DNA of 64,000 nt, taken from the NCBI RefSeq assembly GCF_020283565.1, contig NC_060063.1, positions 124,001-188,000 of the forward strand. The letters run 5' to 3'. The notes under the pieces are model-generated. The model did not search any database and was not told where the DNA came from. It saw nothing but the letters and a program-made list of their open reading frames with translations. Every line of letters begins with the position of its first letter. Within the stretch, counting starts at the first letter, position 1. Origin of the DNA: Trifolium pratense (Eukaryota > Streptophyta > Magnoliopsida > Fabales > Fabaceae). A program made the translations under genes and the position numbers. This document shows positions 35,201 to 46,082 of this stretch, in pieces.

Positions 35201-36344
35201 TTTAACACATTCTAAACTTATTATAACTAATACCTCATTCCTTATACCTGGAATATGCTCCTCTCCCAAATGCTCTATTACATAACCAACTGCGCTGGTT
35301 CTTTCGTCAGCTGTCTTCAGTAATGGATGCAATGAAACGCAGTCACCAAAGGGACCACTGTCTTTAGGAAAAATGAACACATCACTAAAGCCTCTCAAAT
35401 GCTCAACAAACCTGTACAAATTCAAAGATTAACCAACATACTAGCCACTATGTTTAGCCTAGGTGTAATGCAGCAGTTCATTTCACAATAAATCAGAACA
35501 AGCTAAATAATTGATTCAGGCATTCAGCCCAAAAAGGTTAACCAATTAAGTTACCCGAGTTCTTGCTCAGAAGAAAGTCAGTTGAGGACAATGTCCCTTT
35601 ATACGTCTCAAGCTAAGGTTTATCTATATTCATGATTCATGATTATTCTCTAATGTTTGTGATCTATGTATTAGGTGCATAGTTTGTGACGGGTGATTAT
35701 AGATGTTCACAACTTTTCTTGTCATACGTGATTGATGGTACCTGCGTAGTTCGTGACAATCGTGATTTTGTATAGTAGGCGAACAATATTTTCCAACAAG
35801 TTCATAACTAACAAAGCATGACATGACACAAGCATTTTACAATGAAGAAATGGAGTAAATTTTACCTATTGTGAATGAATCCGACAACATTTCCCTCAAT
35901 GGCAAATGGAAGGAATTCAGATTGTTTGTCCTACAATACAACCAATTAAAAATCCAAACTCAATAACACAGTCTGACAAAACTCAATTTTGTTTGGATCA
36001 CTTCCCCAATACAATATATAGGCGTGTTTGGATTAGCTTATTTTTGAGCTTATGCAAAACAACTTATACAAAAAAATAAGTTCTTACGTATTATTTGCAT
36101 TTTGAACTTCTATTGTATTACAGTGGTCTAATGTATTCTATGTATAATACAAAAAATAAAAATACTCTTTAAATAATTAAAAACAGATTACTATTCCAAA
36201 CCTAATTCTTTTTAAGATTTCTATTTCGATGAACTGGTTACCACCAACCTTTTCGAAATAGGAAATAGTTTTTCATAGAATCCCCGGATCATCTGTCAAT
36301 TATTTAATCAATTTAATCAATTCTTTTTTTGGAATACTAAAAAG

Positions 36345-36384
<40 letters not shown>

Positions 36385-37556
36385 CTTATTTACCGGGATT
36401 CTGAAAAGAATCTGAAATCTAAAAATTCAAATCAGAAGAATAAAAAAAAGTTGCTTTTTGATTGTTTCAGATTGATTAGAAACAATATATAATAGATTAG
36501 ATGAAACAAAGAAAAAATGTTGATAACATTCTATCTATATCGATACATATCTATAGATATCTCTATATGAAAAGAAATTATAAGTTTGTTAAGGTATTTT
36601 ATGAAATAATAGCTTATAAAAATACAATTTTTGCTAGTGAGAACTTATGAATTAATATAAAAACTTATTTATTTGCATAAACTATTTTTCATAAGCTCAA
36701 AAATAAGCTAATCCAAACAGGCCCATAATACAATAAACAAAAAAACGAAAATATTGGATCCTTCACTTCAAAATTAGCTAAACCCAAATTTCAAATATAA
36801 TGATAACAATTGTAAAGATTAAAACTTTATTGAAAAAATGCACAATTGGGTATCTAAAATTGAACATGATTCACAATTCTCAGTCAACAGAAAACAACTT
36901 TGCTTTGTTTCATTCATTGTTTTTAGCTAAAACCTAATATTCTAGCTTCTGAGGTAACAAATAATCAATTCTCAAAATTGATCACATACATACACACAAA
37001 GAATAATGCTAGCAACACACTCTTTAACAAACATACTCCAACACACTCTCTTTTATCGGTTGAAATTCACATGGGTCCCATAAAAAAATGTGGACCCATA
37101 TAACTTTTATGAGACCCATATAAATTTTAACCAATAAAAGAGAGTGTGTTAGAGTGTGTTTGTTATTGGAGTGTGTTGCTAGCACTCCTCTACACACAAA
37201 AGCAATTCTGATTCAAATTATTCAACCAATTGATAAAAAAAAATCACACTTTTGATGAGGTAATTAAGGTAAGAACTTACAGAACCACGATTACAAAGTT
37301 GAACTTTTTGGAAATAACCATGAAGATAAGAAGAAGGGTCTTGTTGTTGTGTGACATGTTTAGATTCAGAAATATGTAGAACATGATCCCACGTGAGTTT
37401 GCACGTGCCAGCAGTGGCTGAAACAGAAAAGGAGGGAAAAGTGTGAGAGGGTGAGAGTGAAGAAGAAAAGGGTTTGTAGAAGGGTAAGGATGTAGCAAAT
37501 TTGCATGACATTTGCATCATTTTGGTTAAAGTATGTGATTTTGGGAGCACAAACAT
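32214..37556 (-). CDS. NUDT20: Nudix hydrolase, NUDT20/24 type, right copy (intact)
   Basis: Exons on the minus strand: 37556-37281, 35930-35866, 35411-35234, 35121-35041, 34121-33996, 33762-33683, 33026-32911, 32818-32698 and 32283-32214. They join to 370 codons plus TGA. The start ATG at 37556 gives MFVLPKSHTLTKMMQM; a Ser/Pro-rich amino end suggests plastid targeting. A DUF4743-like region (LTWDHVLHIS, NVVGFIHNR) precedes the Nudix fold. The Nudix box at about residues 243-263 reads as PHGIDCQENVVKECEEEAGIP, with the catalytic glutamates in the ECEEE run. Homologues remove oxidised thiamine diphosphates. It faces copy 1 tail to tail across 1.6 kb. Introns are longer than in copy 1 through inserted MITEs. 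Confidence 0.92.
32500..32640. repeat. Dispersed ATAGCCGCTATTTGACAACA repeat in copy 2 intron 8
   Basis: Inverted relative of the 30135-30345 units. The related, GC-richer block at 33340-33510 has CGCTATGGCG and GGCCGCTATCACC words. No coding content. Confidence 0.5.
33225..33672. mobile_element. MITE-like GTTTGGAT element with a nested GC-rich insert
   Basis: Arms with ATCTACTGATATAAGCACTTG and TAAACACTTATATGG words surround 33340-33510, a block with GGCGCC and TGGCGTGGCAGTGG words that looks like a separate repeat inserted into the first. It lies in copy 2 intron 6. Confidence 0.45.
34216..34400 (-). mobile_element. tRNA-derived SINE, family 2
   Basis: On the minus strand it runs from CCCAAGTGGTTAATGAGCTC through the B-box-like GAGTTCGATTCC to GGGTTAATACAAAAAAA. 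Same family as 54262-54438 and the 3' fragment 48590-48688. It lies in copy 2 intron 4. Confidence 0.65.
36021..36724. mobile_element. MITE with about 33-bp terminal inverted repeats and a foreign core
   Basis: Starts with GTGTTTGGATTAGCTTATTT then TTGAGCTTATG; ends with the inverse, CATAAGCTCAAAAATAAGCT then AATCCAAACAGGC. The middle (about 36095-36580) is unlike the ends and holds GAACTGGTTACCACCAACC, a (TA)n run and CTATCTATATCGATACATA; it may be organellar. It lies in Nudix copy 2 intron 1. Confidence 0.6.
37005..37186. mobile_element. MITE with GCTAGCAACACACTC inverted ends
   Basis: The left end GCTAGCAACACACTC is the exact inverse of the right end GAGTGTGTTGCTAGC, and the similarity continues inward as a long hairpin around TGGGTCCCATA. 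It lies in Nudix copy 2 intron 1. Confidence 0.7.
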
Positions 37557-37667
37557 TTGACTCTTGTGTTGTGGATAATTCAATTCGATTCAGCAACACA
37601 ATAGATTCTGTTTTTTTGGTGAAAAAGAATGATAACAATTTTCATGTTTTTTTTTTACTAAAAATCA

Positions 37668-37811
37668 TACTCTCTCCGATCTTAAATATAAAAGAAAATT
37701 TACTCTTCAGATAAATTGAGAATTTAATGTATTTAGTCTATAATGTAAACTAAATACGTTAGATTCTCAACGAATCTAAAAAGTATATTTTTTCTTATAT
37801 TTAAATCTGAA
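37668..37811. mobile_element. Stowaway-like MITE in the Nudix copy 2 promoter
   Basis: Starts ACTCTCTCCGATCTTAAATA and ends as an inverse (TTCTTATATTTAAATC), a palindrome around AAACTAAATACGTTAG. It begins 112 bp upstream of the copy 2 ATG. Confidence 0.55.
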
Positions 37812-37854
37812 GAAATATGTTATGTATGTTATAATGATTTCGGTCGAAGAACAA

Positions 37855-39175
37855 TAATGTGGATGGAAATGCTAGGATTTCACAAAGTGATATTTGAGAT
37901 GGATTGCAAGATGCTAGTTGATGATGTATATAATAAAAAACAATAATTTTATTGATGATTATTGTAGAACATTGCTTTTACCCCGCGTCAAAGCAAACAG
38001 AATAGTTCATGTTCTCGTACGAGCAGCTCTTTCTCATGCTTCTCGCACTACTTTCGATGTTATTCCGAGTAGTATTACCATCAGGGACGGATCTAGACAT
38101 CAAATATCAGTGTGGCTAAAATTAAAGATACTATGAACTAAATTATCCCGAAAATAAGAAATAATATTGTTTAGTGTAATACATCTACAATGAAAAATAT
38201 CTACTATCTATTTCTTGAAAATGAGTTAAAATAACATCATTGTTAATTATTTTAAGAACATCTCTCTTTATAAAAGTTACAAGACAATCATTTAAGCACT
38301 GAGATACGTGTTCCTTCTTATGTCGTGTGTGTAAGTATGTGTTTCATTCTGTGGCGGAAAACCAAAATATTTTATTTAATTTTTTTATATAATTATTTAA
38401 GTTTTGTATTACAGACGGATTTTTTTTTTTATCAAATTTAATTATTTATATGTTCTTTTTATCTATATTTAAACTATATATAAAGAGAATACATGAGTTT
38501 TGGTGTGGACTTTTCATAATATCAACAATACCCTTGATTTTTTTTAGTAGCAACAAAAATCTTTTATTAACAAACTCACCATAATATAAGACGTTTTTTT
38601 TTGCAGCAAAAATATTTTATTAACAAACTGACCATAACATAAGGCATGTATTTTTTTTGGGACGCGCCTGTCTGACCGCTAGTATTAATTAATATGCATA
38701 TATATTGTATTATAATTATGATTTTCTAATTTTAAAAGATCAAACCATTTCTTATGCAAAGTCATAAAAAAAATACAATGGGCCTTTGGACTTTGAAGCC
38801 CATCTATTCCTTTCTTTTTTGACCCGCAATATAGAGTCTATCGTGGTATCTTCCCTAACCTTGGAGATATCACTATGGCACACACTCAAAAATGCAACAG
38901 CAACCATGGGATGTCCCGTCTTGCTTTGCCCAAAATTGCAGTAATACGAATCAATGTGATGCATTCTCTATGATTCAATGGCATAACATCTCTAAAATAC
39001 AAGAAAGCCAATGTGATGCATTCTCTCAACAATTCAGATTTTTTCCCCAATATATATATGAAAAAAATCCTAAAAATCTGGTGTGGCTAAAGTCACACCA
39101 TGCCTCTACATGGATCCGTCCCTGATTACCATTATTATTATGAATGAAATGTCTTGAGTTTGCTTGCGTAAAAAA
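37855..39175 (+). pseudogene. LINE RNase H remnant interrupted by a hAT element
   Basis: Left part (37855-38081) keeps VIFEMDCKMLVD-like and ANRIVHVLVRAALSHAS; the right part (39133-39175) continues with IMNEMS and a stop, the usual end of plant LINE RNase H (RVT_3) domains. Stops and shifts in between make it inactive. The 1043-bp element at 38082-39124 splits it. Confidence 0.7.
38082..39124. mobile_element. Non-autonomous hAT element, 1043 bp
   Basis: Terminal repeats CAGGGACGGATC and GATCCGTCCCTG with a perfect 8-bp target duplication ATTACCAT (38074-38081 and 39125-39132). The 8-bp duplication and the CAGGG ends are hAT marks. No transposase recognised inside; TTATTAACAAACT...CCATAA occurs twice (about 38560-38640). 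Confidence 0.9.
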
Positions 39176-39677
39176 AATGTTATGTATGTTATATTATATA
39201 TGTGAAGAAGAAAAAAAACACATTTTTATTTTTTAACTAAAAATTATTTTTTTTAGAAGTTTTTACCTGATATCTTCTTATCATGTTAAGCTACTTCGAC
39301 CGTTTTAACGATGACTATTCTCCATTAAAGAATTTGTTGGAATCTCTTCTCAATTGAGTCTAGTCTATATATGAGAGTTAGATATATCGAGAGAGGATCC
39401 TCTCATGTTGAAAAATAACTGCAGGCTTACCAATCTACCATCCAGCCATCAAATTAATTACTTTATGACATCAATCACAATAAATAAATAAAAATAACTG
39501 GAGGAAAATTTAACGGGAGAGGACTCTTCTCAAATATATCATATATCTCTAACTACTTGTTTAAGTAGTTTAAATCTTTTACTATTTAGATAAACTCATT
39601 GTTTGTAAGAGTTTTAACATATTTATACGGATATTATGCATTTGTAAAAATGAGAATTTAAAAATGAGAATTCAATA

Positions 39678-41050
39678 CATGAGTATTATCATCTCGAATT
39701 TCTGAGTTAATTTCTATTGTAACATGGAATTTCGTCCACTTTAGAGTTAACAATGAATCAAACTAATTTGAAATGAATTTGAGAGTCATCTCTACATTAA
39801 CTCATTGAATTTAACTCATGAACCATATAATTTAATTTTAGCTAAACATGAGTTACATATAGTTTGACTCGGTTAATTTATAAAGCTGACTAAATTTCTT
39901 TTGCTTTTCTTTTGTTAGTCGTTTCCCATTTTAAGTGTTAAAAAAAAATGAGAATTTACATAGAAGAGAAATATTTTTACCTATTTTTTGTATAAAATTA
40001 ATATAGGATATATTTGGATATAATCAGGGACGGATGGAAGGGGGGGCAAGCAGGGGCTCCAACCTCCCCTAACATGCAAGGTTTCATACTATACTATTTA
40101 TACATGCCTATTATAAATTGGTATATGCATTGTTTTAGTTGTTTTGTCTTCTTCTATATATGCTAGTGTTGCATTCAAGAGATGGGACATTAATGATCAT
40201 AGATTGGTGTCATTATATTCTTGTGTACTAGTGGCTAAATAGTCCGAAATGACTACGGATACCTTCTAATTTACTCAATCTAGTTCTTTCTATTTAATGT
40301 AATATATAATATTAGCTTCGTATAAACAAATGTTATGATTTTATTTTTTGGTTCTTGTGAAAAAATTATTTTATTTGTGAGTTATTAAAAAAAAAAATCT
40401 AACCCCCCGTCTGATTGAGTTCTGGATCCGTCCCTGGATATAATAAATAGATCAATTCACCTTAAACCTTTTGGTGCTGTTTCATATATAGACATAGATG
40501 AGTATATAGATACATTAAATATTTTCTATTCAGCTATATATGTTTGAAACTTCCACAAAATTTTGTAACAAAAATTGAAGGCAAAGCAAACATTTTAAAC
40601 ATGTTAATCCAATTTTACTTTCATTATGTTCTATAGTGGTGTCTTAATCATATTTTTGTAAAACATTGTTGAAGTTGAAAGCATCAATAAGTTGTTGATT
40701 CCTGTTAAGCAAGTTGCAGAAATCAATTATTCACAAGACACAAATTTTCAAACTTAATTACGCTATTATATATGATCATTGACTTTCTGTTGCAACACAG
40801 ATGTATGTTACTATTGTATTACAGTATTTTCTAAATGATCTCTACAAATATATAATAAAATAATGAATGATTATGTAAAATTATTTTATACCTTCGGTTA
40901 ATAGTCGTTTAACTTTTATCTTATTCTTTTTTTTTTTTTTCGACAAAACTTTTTTCTTATTCTTGAGTGACGATATAAAATCCTAAAAATCATGGATATT
41001 TGGATATCCTGAGAAGCTTAAGGATAGGAAATTGCTCTTGATATAGAAAG
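39678..41050 (+). pseudogene. Third, ruined Nudix copy
   Basis: 39678-39735 matches copy 1 intron 5 and exon 6 start (CATCTCGAATTTCTGAGTTA). 40455-40540 matches exon 7 (CTTTTGGTGCTGTTTCATAT, with GACATAGATG). 40670-40805 matches exon 8 (CCTGTTAAGCAAGTTGCAGA). 40980-41045 matches exon 9 (AAAATCATGGATATTTGGAT). Many stops and deletions; exons 1-5 are missing. A hAT element sits inside. Same strand as copy 1. Confidence 0.85.
40025..40436. mobile_element. Non-autonomous hAT element, 412 bp
   Basis: Ends CAGGGACGGAT and ATCCGTCCCTG, almost as in 38082-39124, with a perfect 8-bp duplication GATATAAT (40017-40024 and 40437-40444). The interior differs from the longer element. It interrupts the third Nudix copy. 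Confidence 0.92.
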
Positions 41051-41312
41051 GAATGGTCTAGAGTTTTGGTTAATTAATTTCAATTATCTTTATCATCATC
41101 AACTTTGATACATATTGTTTGGCCTTTTTTTGTCAAGAATATGTGACATAGTATTTTATTGGAACATTAAATATTTTGTTCAAAGAATAGCAAAATCTTT
41201 GACATTTAGATTTTGCAATCAATATTTCGACTGTTTGACAATAATTCTAGTTGCAATTGCAACCACTTAAAAAATGTGGACAAAATTAAACTATGGTCCA
41301 AAGTCCAAATTA

Positions 41313-41987
41313 TCTTTTATATTATAAGCTTGTATACATAAGCAAACTCTAAACCCTAATTTGTTTTCTCTGTTTTCCCTCCATTTTATCTTGCAATTTT
41401 TATTAAAAAATAATACAATTTTGTCTTGACTAAGATTCGAACCCGCAACCCTTCAATACAAGGTAATATTTCCAACCACTATGGCAAGTATACCAATTGT
41501 AATTAAAATTATGTGCAATAATTGATAAGCACCATCAATTTTAAAAGTATATCATATCAAAATTATTGTTGACTATATTATTTATCATGAAATATTTTTA
41601 TGTCTTTCTTGATCAATGATTTTTTTTCTACCGGATCATAAATTTAGAGAATAATTATCATGTGAGATTTGGAAAGTTATTATTACGTGTAATTTGGAAA
41701 GTTATTATCAAACTCAATTCTGATAAATCAATTTTTTTTTGCAATACAACCAAACACAACCATAGTCATGTCACTAATCACATTCATTATTTTGATTTTA
41801 ACATTGCAGACTTAATATTAACCGATGATCAATTGATACAATATGCACTAGCAGACCAATTGTGATTTAAATTATGTCCACAAAGTGTTAAGCTCCATCA
41901 ACTTTCATAGGAAAAAATTCATACGACAATTAAGCAACATCAATTTTCGTTGCACAATTTAAACAATTAAAAACCGATAATCTCTTA
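41313..41987 (+). mobile_element. Helitron 5'-end relic
   Basis: Begins A|TCTTTTATATTATAAGC and follows the Helitron at 42647 closely for about 390 bp (CTCTAAACCCTAATTTGTT, ATTCGAACCCGCAACCC, CAACCACTATGGCAAG). No 3' end of its own before the next 5' end at 41988, so it is truncated or was invaded by that element. Confidence 0.65.
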
Positions 41988-42557
41988 TCTCTTATATTAT
42001 AAGCTTGCTAACATAAGCTAACCCTAAACCAAAATTTTTCCCCTCTCATTTTCTCTTTCTTTTTATTGCAACTTTATATTCAAAAAATACAGATTTGTCT
42101 ACGATGGGAATCGAACTTGCATCTCTTACTTACAATAAAATCTTTCAACCGCTAAAACATGTGATTCAATTATGAAAGAATTTAGAAATCCTAATATGTT
42201 AACCCTGTTTTCAATAAATTTGAATGGCGGTATTAATCACAATTTTTATTTATTTATGGATGTCTACTTAAGTTTATGTTCTTGATTGTGTCTTTAATTT
42301 TTTAATTATCATCAATATTTTAACCTTTAGTTATCATCAATTTTTTTTAATAAGTAATCAAAACGATGTGGTTCCAAAATTATTTAAAAAATATATAAAA
42401 TATAAAATAAGCACATAAACAAATATAGAATAATTAGTCCATGAAATTCCCTATACTACTCTTATTGAAAATGCTCTTAAAATTTTTGTATTTTATTTTT
42501 TATTGTTACATATTACAGCTAATTAGACCCATGCACCGCATGGGTCAAAGTTCTAGT
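41988..42557 (+). mobile_element. Short non-autonomous Helitron, 570 bp
   Basis: 5' end A|TCTCTTATATTATAAGCTTG. The 3' end has a perfect 9-bp stem GACCCATGC-ACC-GCATGGGTC (42526-42546) followed by CTAGT (42553-42557), the Helitron 3' signature. The next base is G, not the T expected at an AT target. No gene inside. Confidence 0.75.
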
Positions 42558-43229
42558 GATGAAAAAAAGCCCAACCTTTTTCTACTTCAAATAAATTTTT
42601 TTTTTTGTTACACTTCTAATAATAATAATCTAATCATGTAAATCAATCTTTTATATTATAAGCTTGTATGCAAATTCTAAACCCTAATTTGTTTTCCATA
42701 TTTTTCCTCCATTTGATCTTGCAATTTTTATTAAAAAATAATACAATTTTGTCTTGACTAGGATTAGAACCCGCAACCCTACAAGGCAAGACAATATTTC
42801 CAACCACTATGGCAAATATACCAATTGTGATTAAAATTATGTGCAATAATTGATAAACACCACCAATTTTAAAAGTATATCATATCAAAATTATTGCTGA
42901 CTATATTATTCATCACGAAATATTTTTATGTCTTTCCTGATCAATGATTTTTTCTACCAGATCATAAATTTAGCGAATAATTATCATGTGAGATTTGGAA
43001 AGTTATTATAACGTGTAATTTGGAAAGTTACGTATATATTCATACTATAACACCTTCAACAATATTGAAATCTATTAAAATAAAAACATCTTTCACATTT
43101 CAATGTCTCATGTTAACAACTTCACCACAATTCGACTTAATTTACTCAGAGTGTGTATAAACTTTTATTCTGTTTTGTGATTTATTATCTTTATTCCTGA
43201 AATCGATATTGTTTTAAAACTTTATGCTA

Positions 43230-43235
<6 letters not shown>

Positions 43236-43306
<71 letters not shown>
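43236..43306. repeat. (TA)n microsatellite, about 70 bp
   Basis: TA dinucleotides directly before the AAACAG that precedes the B3-like remnant. Confidence 0.92.
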
Positions 43307-43310
<4 letters not shown>

Positions 43311-43313
43311 AGG

Positions 43314-44400
43314 TCCTTTGAATCACAATCCTTTATCTGATCGGGAGAAGTTGGTTAATGAATTGCAAATTAGATATCGGACCTACTGCGTTGATTTTTG
43401 CGTAACCGAAGTTAGTATAGTTCCAAATTTTTTAATAGATTGTTGTTTACACCAAAATTCTCAATTATTTATATTTAATTTTATTTTATATGTTATTTCT
43501 ATTAAAATTATGATACCGAGCATTGATATTAGGATTCTCACACACGACACAATTTTGCATTTAGTGAGTGATTTCTATTATATTTAGATTTGGATTGATA
43601 CTTAACAAGGAATAAATAATATGCAGGATTCATCATTTCATAGAACATTGTTAAATGGAAAAAACTCAAATTTCTTTTTTCCTAACATTTCTATTGTTCA
43701 TTGATTTTATAGGGTGCAGTGATGCTTCCGAAGATATTTTTTGCTGATTTTCGACACGAAATTTATCGTTTCGCAACTTTGGTAGATCCGTTCGCGAATC
43801 AATTTGAAGTATTAGTCGAAAAAATTAACAATAATATTTATTTAACGCATGACTGGTATGCTTTAAAAGATTTTTAGAATATCAGCCGTATCAGGGCTTG
43901 CGTTACATTGGTATACACCGGAAGACGACAATTTGGTATAATTTTAAGGGATAAGTTTCGTGCAGTTATAGATCCACCAAAATTTGAACCTCCTATGAAA
44001 TTCAAATTAGATAAATCGCGTGTTGGGTCTGACTTTGTAGCTGGTCTCCCAGAAGATACTTTGTAGCGTGTTGGTGTTGATGACATCACTTTCGAGAAAA
44101 AATTAAATGCTTATGACATTACCACAGGGTTTTTGGTAAGTTTTGTAACAATGTAATTTATAATACAACTGTGATACATATAATTGTATCTGCTGACACA
44201 AATTTTATGTTTTTATTTTCCTAGATGGTACCGTATGAAGAGTTTGGTGAGAAAGCTTTTAAGAAGAAAATGACTACAATTGAGATTGTTGATGACTGTG
44301 AAAACATATGGAAGTGTATTCTCATATGTGGTTCTTTTCAATACAAACATTATAAGATTGGTGGCGGCACGGAGAATTGTTGTCGGCGACATAATTAAAC
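43314..44400 (+). pseudogene. B3-domain-like gene remnant inside the Helitron
   Basis: Spliced-looking pieces: GPLNHNPLSDREKLVNELQ (43314-43410), MLPKIFFADFRHEIYRF (from about 43720), then FEPPMKFKLDKSRVGSD and DITFEKKLNAYDITTGF, and after a short intron MVPYEEFGEKAF (from 44224), CENIWKCILICGS and QYKHYKIGG. The last part resembles a B3 plant DNA-binding domain. In-frame stops at about 43875 and 44064 and a frame change near the end show decay. Family assignment is from memory and moderate. Confidence 0.55.
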
Positions 44401-44631
44401 TTCATTGCGATGTGCATGGAAAGGATGATCATCTTTATATCAAACTTAATTGTTGATTTTTTTTTCTTTCAATCTTACACTTTTAATCGAATGTTTTGTG
44501 TTTCATTTTTTACCATCGGATGTAATGTTGAAGATTTTGCTAAAAATTCATTCATGTTTCTCCACTACTTTATCTATTTTAATCACGACATTATAAGAGA
44601 TATATTTGTATGAATGGCCATAGCTGCAAAA

Positions 44632-44633
<2 letters not shown>

Positions 44634-44673
<40 letters not shown>
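44634..44673. repeat. (TTA)n microsatellite
   Basis: About 13 TTA units within the large Helitron. Confidence 0.92.
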
Positions 44674-44676
<3 letters not shown>

Positions 44677-44939
44677 AGGTTACATAAAGTGTGATTATTC
44701 ACATAAAAACGTGTGATTAATCAAGCAAGCCAAAAAAATCCGTGTGACTTACATTATATCTCTAACATGGTTACATAAATTGTGTAAAAAAAAAATGTAA
44801 AGATGTTAAATATTAAGCAAACCCATGAAGTCCGCAAAATACATGTGTCGTTATTAATCATTATGTTGTCACAAATTTTTATTATACATTTAATTAATTT
44901 TCTATTCCCATATTTCTTATTTTTCCCAGGTTTTTTATT

Positions 44940-45586
44940 AAGACATTTAGCTCCTAAAAATTCAATAGTCGACAATAAATGATTATATGCTGGATTTAAT
45001 TCCTGGTGAAGAAAAAATATATTTGAGTTATGATACTCCACTCACACAAAATGTAGACGGTCAAACAGTGGATGATGTTCATACTCCCGAATTTTTGAAT
45101 ACGATTTCTACGTCGGGACTTCCAAATCACAAGTTGAGACTTAAAGTTGAAGTTCCAGTTATGCTATTAAGGAATTTGAATCAAAAATTAGGATTATGCA
45201 ATGGAACAAGACTTATTATTACTAGATTGGGAAAACGTGTTCTTGAAGGAAAAATTATTTCAAGAAGTAATATTGGTGATCAGGTTTTCATACATAGATT
45301 TTCTCTGACACCATCTGACGTGAGAATTCCTTTTAAATTTCAACGGAAACAATTTCATATAATGATTTCTTTTGCAATGACTATTAATAAGAGTCAGGGA
45401 CAATCTTTAAAGCATGTTGGGATATATCTTCCGTCGCCAGTGTTTTCACATGGTCAGTTGTATGTTGCAATTTCAAGGGTTACTTTTAGAAAATGATTAA
45501 AAATATTGATCATCGATGACGACAGTGAAGATACGACTAAGAGTTCGAATGTGGTTTATAAGAAAGTCTTCCGTAATATAACATAA
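44940..45586 (+). pseudogene. Carboxy end of a Helitron PIF1-type helicase
   Basis: Reads [16 protein letters not shown], then [41 protein letters not shown], and the late helicase motif [20 protein letters not shown] with [11 protein letters not shown] frame break lies near 44975 and a TGA replaces the expected glycine codon at 45494; the tail VVYKKVFRNIT continues to 45586. This is the last third of the helicase half of a RepHel protein; the Rep nuclease and helicase core are missing. Confidence 0.88.
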
Positions 45587-45892
45587 TTTTCTTTGTATGA
45601 ATATTTATCCAAAATTATTGTTGAACTATCGTTTAATGTTACTCAACTTTTTTCATATACCTTACATTATTAAAATTATCATATCTTATTTAATCATTAT
45701 ATATCTTACAACTAATCAGACCCGTGCACCGCACGGGTCAATGTTCTAGTTTGTTAGAAATTAATTCATTATTCAACCAATAATAACTTAATGGAAAGAA
45801 AAAAAATCACTTCCTCAAATCTAATTAACATTAACGAATTCAAAAGTACACACAATTATTAATTATCAAATACCACACATCTATAAAATCCT

Positions 45893-46010
45893 GACAGAAA
45901 CATGAACATCAGACATGAAACACGACACTGATATCAATACATGTGTTGGTGTACTCAGACATTGACATGTGTTGGATGTCATACACGCCTTCAAATTTTA
46001 AACGTTGATG
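45893..46010. repeat. Dispersed GACACC/GTGTCGG repeat, copy 5
   Basis: Blocks AAACACGACACTGATATCAA and CATTGACATGTGTTGGATG. It sits between the Helitron and the DLK2 3' end and fills most of that 330-bp gap. Confidence 0.5.
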
Positions 46011-46082
46011 CGAATATTTTCACAACAATACTAAGAAACCATAGAACTATCCTACATTTACATCAATTTTACATAGCTAAAT

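Larger units (their letters stand above)
42647..45750 (+). mobile_element. Helitron of 3.1 kb carrying B3-like and helicase remnants
   Basis: 5' end TCTTTTATATTATAAGC after an A; 3' end perfect stem GACCCGTGC-ACC-GCACGGGTC (45719-45739), then CTAGT (45746-45750) before a T, so insertion was between A and T as expected. Carries a (TA)n run (43236-43306), a decayed B3-like gene, a (TTA)n run (44634-44673) and the decayed end of the Helitron helicase. It cannot move on its own. Confidence 0.88.

Noticed and set aside
36348..36380. (TA)n run as a separate notable feature
   Set aside because: Simple repeat inside the MITE core; mentioned there and not otherwise informative.
38752..38964. Minus-strand frame inside the long hAT element as a transposase piece
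   Set aside because: No recognisable BED finger or hAT dimerisation motif; too short to support.
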